A DNA stretch of 20,088 nucleotides from a virus. The stretch lies in the IMG/VR virus record IMGVR_UViG_3300025132_000413, positions 1 through 20,088 of that record. The stretch is one strand, 5' to 3'. Below are positions 16,441 through 20,088 of the stretch, piece by piece (positions within the stretch are counted from its first letter, which is position 1; each line of letters opens with the position of its first letter). The notes under the pieces were generated by a model. That model did no database searches, was not told where the DNA came from, and saw nothing but the letters and a program-made list of their open reading frames with translations. The position numbers and the translations under genes are program-made.

Positions 16441-17124
16441 TACCTTATCTATAACTTTATTGAGAATTTTTGTAAGGAGAGATTTTTTATTTGGATCAAG
16501 GATATACCTATCATAAGCAAACTGAACGGTTACTTTCAAAATATCTGCTTGGCCATAATTAACTGGTATAGAAGTCATTCCTTTTGGAAAAGCATTTATA
16601 AATTTATATGTAATGGATTTATCCATATCTTTTTCAAATTTTGTAATGGATAAACAACCAGATTTATACCCAATCTTATTATCTCTATTCATAGGATAAT
16701 TGAATCTTCTATAATAATTTTCACTATCATTTTTAGTTATTCCTTCAACATTATCATCTCCAGAAATATAATCCATCCAACCTTCAAAAAATTTAAGTAC
16801 ATTATAATCTTGATCAACATAAAAAGTAAAATCACTATCAATATAGAGTCTAGTATGAGCAAATTGTTGATTTATACCTTGAAAATTATCTTTAACTTCT
16901 GCTGTAGCAAATGAACTTGTAGGCAATGATGCTTCTGAACACATTATTCCAATATCCCCTCCATAAGAATATCGATAATTGACATCATAAGCAGAAAGCA
17001 AATAATCTTGAAGTTCATCAGTTATACCAGAAATATGAACTTGATACTGATTGTTTAATGATAACTTACTAAGATCCATTTTAGTAAGTGCATTCATCTT
17101 ATATTTGGAAATAATACCTGCCAC
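16435..17124 (-). CDS. Tail-tube-fold protein, gp54-like (baseplate-tail tube initiator) or gp19-like
   Basis: This is a 229-residue protein starting with GTG at 17124, chosen because AAGG lies about 8 bases upstream and the next ATG would remove the N-terminal MAGIISKYK. Sequence typical of T4-type tail tube proteins is visible: 'GDIGIMCSEASLPTSSFATA' (~56-75), 'HTRLYIDSDFTFYVDQDYNV' (~90-109), 'LKFFEGWMDYISG', then a basic strand region with 'YKFINAFPKGMTSIPVNYG' and 'LKVTVQFAYDRY'. These are the inner-surface and inter-subunit strands of the gp19/gp54 fold. T4 gp19 has 163 residues and gp54 has 320. The intermediate length, the baseplate-gene context and the neighbour across the divergent promoter favour a gp54-like initiator, but a tube protein cannot be ruled out. 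Confidence 0.65.
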   Translation of the reverse strand: MAGIISKYKMNALTKMDLSKLSLNNQYQVHISGITDELQDYLLSAYDVNYRYSYGGDIGIMCSEASLPTSSFATAEVKDNFQGINQQFAHTRLYIDSDFTFYVDQDYNVLKFFEGWMDYISGDDNVEGITKNDSENYYRRFNYPMNRDNKIGYKSGCLSITKFEKDMDKSITYKFINAFPKGMTSIPVNYGQADILKVTVQFAYDRYILDPNKKSLLTKILNKVIDKVL

Positions 17125-17125
17125 T

Positions 17126-17165
17126 CTAAATACCTTATAACAGTTTTATATTATAAAGTATTTAG
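17126..17165. promoter_or_regulatory. Divergent promoter region built on a 15-bp inverted repeat
   Basis: The 41-bp gap between the divergent GTG (17124) and ATG (17166) is almost filled by two arms, CTAAATACCTTATAA (17126-17140) and TTATAAAGTATTTAG (17151-17165). They are reverse complements of each other with one mismatch, around a 10-base spacer. Each arm supplies the leader just before one start codon (TTATAAgGTATTTAG or TTATAAaGTATTTAG) and, on the other strand, a TCTAAATA element that is one base from the late promoter TATAAATA. It may be a symmetric late promoter pair; binding of a regulator is unproven. Confidence 0.5.
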
Positions 17166-17606
17166 ATGTCTTATAAAGGAAGATATCAACCGAATAACCC
17201 CCTAAAGTATAAAGGTAACTTTCGGAACATCATTTATCGTTCTCTATGGGAACTTAAATTCATGAAATATTGTGATAGTAATCAAAATATTTTAGAATGG
17301 GGAAGTGAAGAATTTTGCTTACCTTATAGATCCCCATTAGATAATAAGGTTCATAGATACTTCCCAGACTTTTATATTAAAGTGAAAGAAAATACTGGAA
17401 AGATTAAAAAGTATGTAATTGAAATAAAACCCCAAAAACAGTGTATTGAACCTAAAAAACAAAAAAAGAAAACTAAAAGTTATATTTACGAAGTTCGTCA
17501 ATATGCACAAAATCAAGCAAAATGGAAAGCAGCAAAAGAGTATTGTCTTGATCGGGGATTAGAATTTAAAGTATTAACAGAAAACGAATTAGGTATAACC
17601 AGATGA
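17166..17606 (+). CDS. 4: Head completion nuclease gp4
   Basis: This is a 146-residue protein, close to the roughly 150 residues of T4 gp4 (gp50/65), which acts on filled heads before tail attachment. The pattern is of a TnsA-like PD-(D/E)xK nuclease: 'YRSLWELKFMKYCD' with E29, 'HRYFPDFYI' with D68 and 'YVIEIKP' with E86 and K88. A basic stretch follows (KKQKKKTKSY), and the C-terminus 'AKEYCLDRGLEFKVLTENEL' is the usual family ending. The start follows the mirrored leader of the divergent promoter. The stop overlaps the next ATG (ATGA). It is the first gene of a four-gene plus-strand group. Confidence 0.85.
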   Translation: MSYKGRYQPNNPLKYKGNFRNIIYRSLWELKFMKYCDSNQNILEWGSEEFCLPYRSPLDNKVHRYFPDFYIKVKENTGKIKKYVIEIKPQKQCIEPKKQKKKTKSYIYEVRQYAQNQAKWKAAKEYCLDRGLEFKVLTENELGITR

Positions 17607-17983
17607 CAAATAGTTACCCCACAGATGATAAACATAATAGAATTCGTGGTGTTATTGATAACATCATAGGAACAGAAGATCCTGACGATTTAATGTTAGA
17701 ATTAATGGATGCTATTAGTAATACGGAAGTATCTGTTCCAGAAGCTGGAAAATATTATGCTTTTGTCTATAATCCAAAAACTCCTAATATTGAATATGAT
17801 GCACACCCATTAGTTGCGGTTACTAATATACTCCAATGGGGTTTTAAAGGATTCAATTATCACTGGGGTCAAATGAGACAATATACGTGGCAAGAAGTAG
17901 TTGGTAGAGTGTATGAAATTTATCCAGAAGAACTTGCTGATGCAAGAGAGATACCTTTTGGTAAAAAGCGTCTAAATAGTTAA
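17603..17983 (+). CDS. Conserved T4-like phage protein of unknown function (126 aa)
   Basis: This is a 126-residue protein whose ATG overlaps the gp4 stop, so translation is probably coupled. The N-terminal ~45 residues are acidic. The core is aromatic: 'KYYAFVYNPKTPNIEYDAHP' followed by 'LVAVTNILQWGFKGFNYHWG' and 'MRQYTWQEVVGRVYEIY'. The pattern YDxxPL...GFxGxNxHW recalls small virion proteins of T4-like phages, but I cannot attach a function. It has no signal peptide or membrane segment. Its place between a head-completion gene and a baseplate gene suggests a structural or assembly role; that is context only. Confidence 0.7.
   Translation: MTNSYPTDDKHNRIRGVIDNIIGTEDPDDLMLELMDAISNTEVSVPEAGKYYAFVYNPKTPNIEYDAHPLVAVTNILQWGFKGFNYHWGQMRQYTWQEVVGRVYEIYPEELADAREIPFGKKRLNS
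17971..17978 (+). promoter_or_regulatory. Candidate late promoter before gp48 (TCTAAATA)
   Basis: TCTAAATA differs from TATAAATA at one base, ends 20 bases before the gp48 ATG, and lies across the last codons of the preceding gene. The same 8-mer occurs on both strands of the divergent promoter region. A GTAGG ribosome-binding site follows 6 bases before the ATG. Chance occurrence in AT-rich DNA is possible. Confidence 0.3.
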
Positions 17984-17998
17984 AAATGTAGGTCGATA

Positions 17999-19036
17999 AT
18001 GTCGTATAATCTTAATTGGGGTGAACAAAAACAATATACCAAAGAACGAATAAATAAAAGTCTTGGTGGTTCTGCAGCATCTGGTGAATTATTTAAAACA
18101 AACCCTGTTGGTGGTAAAACATATGCCGAAAGTATAAATGTTCCTTTAGGTAAAAGTAAAGGTGGAAATAAAAAATCACATTCTGAAATCACTTCAAAAA
18201 TAAAAACATCAGGAGCTTCAGAAAAACTCCCTTCCAACTTGAGATATCCATATAGCACCATTGACAATACACAAGATTTTATTAAATTCTCTATATTTAA
18301 ATATAAAAGAAGTGGTGTTGTTACAAAAGATGAAAATGATTTAAAATCGGAATTATTAGGTAGTATTCTTCTTCCCATTCCAGCACAACTTGTAGATTCT
18401 AATAGTGCTAACTATGGTCCAGGTAATATGAACTTCTTGCAAGAAGGAGGAATAGGTGCTGCTGGTGCTCTCTTTTCAGGAGAAGGTGAAGAAGCAGGTA
18501 AGAAAGTTAATAAAATGATTAAAGATGCAACGGGAGATTTAGTTAAAGATTATTTTACAACTCAAGCAATTAATAGTATTGGTGGAAATTTAACCTTAGA
18601 CCAAGTAATGGCAAGATCAAGTGGGCAAATAATAAATCCAAATATGGAATTATTATTCAGTGGACCTGCTCTTAGAGATTTTAGTTATCAATTTAAATTT
18701 ACACCAAGATTTCAAAAAGAAGCAGAAACTGTTAGAACCATTATCAAAGCATTCAAAAGAAATATGGCTCCTAAAGGTGCTGGTCAAGCAATGTTAAAAT
18801 CACCAAATATATTTGAAATTCAATATGTTGGTAAAGCAAGTGATTATTTAAATAAAATTAAGCTATGTGCTCTTAAAAATGTTTCCATGAATTATGCTGG
18901 TGAAGGAACATTCGTTACTTATCAAGATGGTTCTCCAATATCAATGAATATGACATTATCATTTACAGAATTAACACCAATATTCAATGAAGATTATGGA
19001 TCATATGATGATAAAACAGACGGAGTAGGTTACTAA
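17999..19036 (+). CDS. 48: Baseplate tail tube cap gp48
   Basis: This is a 345-residue protein, close to T4 gp48 (364 residues), which caps the baseplate with gp54 and starts tail tube polymerisation. Clear family sequence lies in the C-terminal half: 'NPNMELLFSGPALRDFSYQF' then 'KFTPRFQKEAETVRTIIKAF' and 'KRNMAPKG' (~213-262), 'SPNIFEIQYVG' (~270), 'LCALKNVSMNYAGEGTF' (~290) and 'TLSFTELTPIFNEDYG' (~318). 'LLGSILLPIPAQLVDSNSANY' is split across ~119-140. Tail tube cap proteins share this tube-like beta fold. The first 100 residues are polar and disordered. The gene ends one base before gp53, which points to coupled translation and stoichiometric supply of two baseplate parts. Confidence 0.85.
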   Translation: MSYNLNWGEQKQYTKERINKSLGGSAASGELFKTNPVGGKTYAESINVPLGKSKGGNKKSHSEITSKIKTSGASEKLPSNLRYPYSTIDNTQDFIKFSIFKYKRSGVVTKDENDLKSELLGSILLPIPAQLVDSNSANYGPGNMNFLQEGGIGAAGALFSGEGEEAGKKVNKMIKDATGDLVKDYFTTQAINSIGGNLTLDQVMARSSGQIINPNMELLFSGPALRDFSYQFKFTPRFQKEAETVRTIIKAFKRNMAPKGAGQAMLKSPNIFEIQYVGKASDYLNKIKLCALKNVSMNYAGEGTFVTYQDGSPISMNMTLSFTELTPIFNEDYGSYDDKTDGVGY

Positions 19037-19037
19037 A

Positions 19038-19697
19038 ATGGGATATTTTAGAGAATTACCAAACGTAGAATATCAAGATTTTTTATCTGACAGTATTTCT
19101 TCGCAAAGTTATCTGACGGTTAAGAACTTATTCAGAAGAAATAAATTACGTGATGACTTACAAAATATTTTTACACTCTTTGATAAGTATGAAATTGTAG
19201 AAGGTGCAAGACCTGATACTGTGGCAGAGGAATTTTATGGTGACTCAGAATTAGATTGGGTTGTTCTTATAACTGCTGGTATTATTAATGTGAGAGATGA
19301 ATGGCCTCTATCAAATAGTGAATTATATAATTATGCATATGGAATTCATGGAGATGACTTAAGTAATGTAAGATATTATGAAACAACCGAAGTTAAAGAT
19401 TCGCTCGGAAGATTAATTCTCCCTAAAGGTAAGGTAGTAGATAGTGATTTTACAATACCAAAACCAGATACTTCAAATGAAGAATCGGCAACATTAAATC
19501 CTGTAATAGGTATTAGTAATTGGGAATATGAAATTATGAAAAATGACAAAAAATCATCAATATATTTACTTAAAAGAAATTATTTACAACAATTCTTAAA
19601 CGATATGAGAGATATTATGGTATATCAACAATCTTCTGAAAGGATTAATGATAGATTAATACGAACGGAAAATACAAAGGTTTCTATGCCAATATAA
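19038..19697 (+). CDS. 53: Baseplate wedge subunit gp53
   Basis: This is a 219-residue protein (T4 gp53: about 196). It shows the family start 'MGYFRELPNVEYQDFLSD' and 'YLTVKNLFRRNKLRDDL' (~25-42), then 'FTLFDKYEIVEGARPDTVAE' and 'EFYGDSELDWVVLITAGI' (~46-83). This last part is the LysM-like domain of gp53 that clamps wedges around the hub. 'WPLSNSELYNYAYG' follows. The ATG is one base after the gp48 stop, with GGAG and TAGG upstream. It is the last gene of the plus-strand group and faces gp32 across a terminator. The C-terminal third (DFTIPKP...; LKRNYLQQFLNDMRDIM) is also typical of marine versions. Confidence 0.85.
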   Translation: MGYFRELPNVEYQDFLSDSISSQSYLTVKNLFRRNKLRDDLQNIFTLFDKYEIVEGARPDTVAEEFYGDSELDWVVLITAGIINVRDEWPLSNSELYNYAYGIHGDDLSNVRYYETTEVKDSLGRLILPKGKVVDSDFTIPKPDTSNEESATLNPVIGISNWEYEIMKNDKKSSIYLLKRNYLQQFLNDMRDIMVYQQSSERINDRLIRTENTKVSMPI

Positions 19698-19699
19698 AA

Positions 19700-19722
19700 A
19701 AAGGGGTCGTTAAGACCCCTTT
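19700..19722 (-). terminator. Hairpin terminator between convergent gp53 and gp32
   Basis: AAAGGGGTC (19700-19708) and GACCCCTTT (19714-19722) form a perfect 9-bp stem around a GTTAA loop. On the minus strand the stem is followed by a run of seven T (19702-19696), so it is a strong intrinsic terminator for gp32, whose stop is 7 bases before the stem. On the plus strand only TTTCTTGTGTT follows, so termination of gp53 transcripts would be weaker. Confidence 0.85.
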
Positions 19723-19728
19723 CTTGTG

Positions 19729-20088
19729 TTATTCTGCAGCGAGTTGAGAGAAATACGATAATGCATCGTCTTCTTCTTCAGTTCCTGACCCAGTAGTAGC
19801 AGCAGTGACTAATTCTTCTGCTGAACCACGATCATTATCTTCATTAGATACTTCAGGATCTTGACGTACTTGTGCCTTGTTACCAAGAACATATTCAAGA
19901 CGTTTCTTCAGTTCGTCATAAGACTTAAACTGATCTGCGGCAACAAACTCTTCTAAAGAATTTTCTTTCTTCCAGAGTGCTTCCATTGCATCATCATCAT
20001 CCAATAGTGGAGATGTTGCAGTGAACTCAGAAGAGTCATAGTTACGATAACCAGCAACGTTCTTAGCCTTCAACTTGAAGTTAGCACC
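19729..20088 (-). CDS. 32: Single-stranded DNA-binding protein gp32, C-terminal part only
   Basis: The frame enters from the right edge and ends at TAA 19729-19731, giving 119 visible residues. The visible start 'GANFKLKAKNVAGYRNYDSS' lines up with the end of the T4 gp32 core ('[20 protein letters not shown]' from memory). 'LLDDDDAMEALWKKENSLEE' and 'ADQFKSYDELKKRLEYVLG' follow in the same order as T4's 'DKFKSFEELNTKFGQVMG' region. The last ~45 residues are acidic (EVSNEDNDRG; TEEEDDALSYFSQLAAE), corresponding to the C-terminal tail with which gp32 contacts replication and recombination proteins. The apparent start at 20073 is an internal TTG (leucine), not a start. Codons here appear richer in C-ending and G-ending forms than in the fibre genes, as expected of a highly expressed gene. 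Confidence 0.85.
   Translation of the reverse strand, partial: GANFKLKAKNVAGYRNYDSSEFTATSPLLDDDDAMEALWKKENSLEEFVAADQFKSYDELKKRLEYVLGNKAQVRQDPEVSNEDNDRGSAEELVTAATTGSGTEEEDDALSYFSQLAAE

Noticed and set aside
17980-18378. Minus-strand ORF of 132 codons
   Set aside because: It lies wholly opposite the N-terminal part of gp48, which has clear family sequence; the antisense translation has no recognisable pattern.
20071-20073. Apparent start codon for a 114-aa gene
   Set aside because: The codon is TTG, and the frame continues upstream to the window edge with sequence matching the core of gp32, so it is an internal leucine.

Overview
This window is a structural-gene block of a T4-like contractile-tailed phage (myovirus), most probably a marine cyanophage or a close relative infecting another low-GC marine bacterium. 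The evidence is the AT-rich sequence, near-complete coding density with start and stop codons overlapping by one to a few bases, and recognisable T4-type proteins: gp4, gp26, gp27, gp32, gp48, gp53, a gp51-like segment and a tail-tube-fold protein. It also holds the very long beta-rich fibre proteins with 'VGIGSTxP' repeats that are typical of marine T4-like phages. No host, tRNA, integrase, transposon or CRISPR sequence is visible.

Layout. From 17124 down to the left edge, a minus-strand late operon encodes in transcription order: a tail-tube-fold (gp54/gp19-like) protein, gp26, a gp51-like segment in the -1 frame, a tape-measure-like protein (565 aa), a second related membrane-like protein (339 aa), the gp27-like hub, a gp5-like OB-fold protein, a 573-aa structural protein, a beta-helical spike protein, and three large fibre or decoration proteins (1142 aa, 648 aa, and at least 1048 aa running off the left edge). 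From 17166 to 19697, a plus-strand group encodes gp4 (head-completion nuclease), a conserved small protein, gp48 and gp53. At the right edge, on the minus strand, lies the C-terminal part of gp32, the single-stranded DNA-binding protein. A hairpin terminator separates it from the convergent gp53.

How it works together. Most of the genes build the baseplate hub, the tail-tube start and the fibres. gp26 and gp51 are hub-assembly factors. gp27 and the OB and spike proteins form the central puncturing device. The tape-measure-like protein would set tail length. gp53 and gp48 belong to the wedge and to the cap from which the tube polymerises. gp4 finishes filled heads before tail joining.

The most notable observations are: (1) a textbook -1 frameshift heptamer (T TTT TTC) two codons before the gp26 stop, leading directly into the gp51-like frame, which has no convincing start codon of its own; this arrangement, next to the tape-measure gene, resembles the lambda G/GT tail chaperones; (2) a 15-bp near-perfect inverted repeat that gives the two divergent operons mirror-image promoter and leader sequences; (3) a gp5 that is apparently split into separate OB and spike genes with no lysozyme domain between them; (4) shared modules between neighbouring genes that suggest duplication. 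All functional calls rest on reading the translated sequence against remembered families, not on searches.
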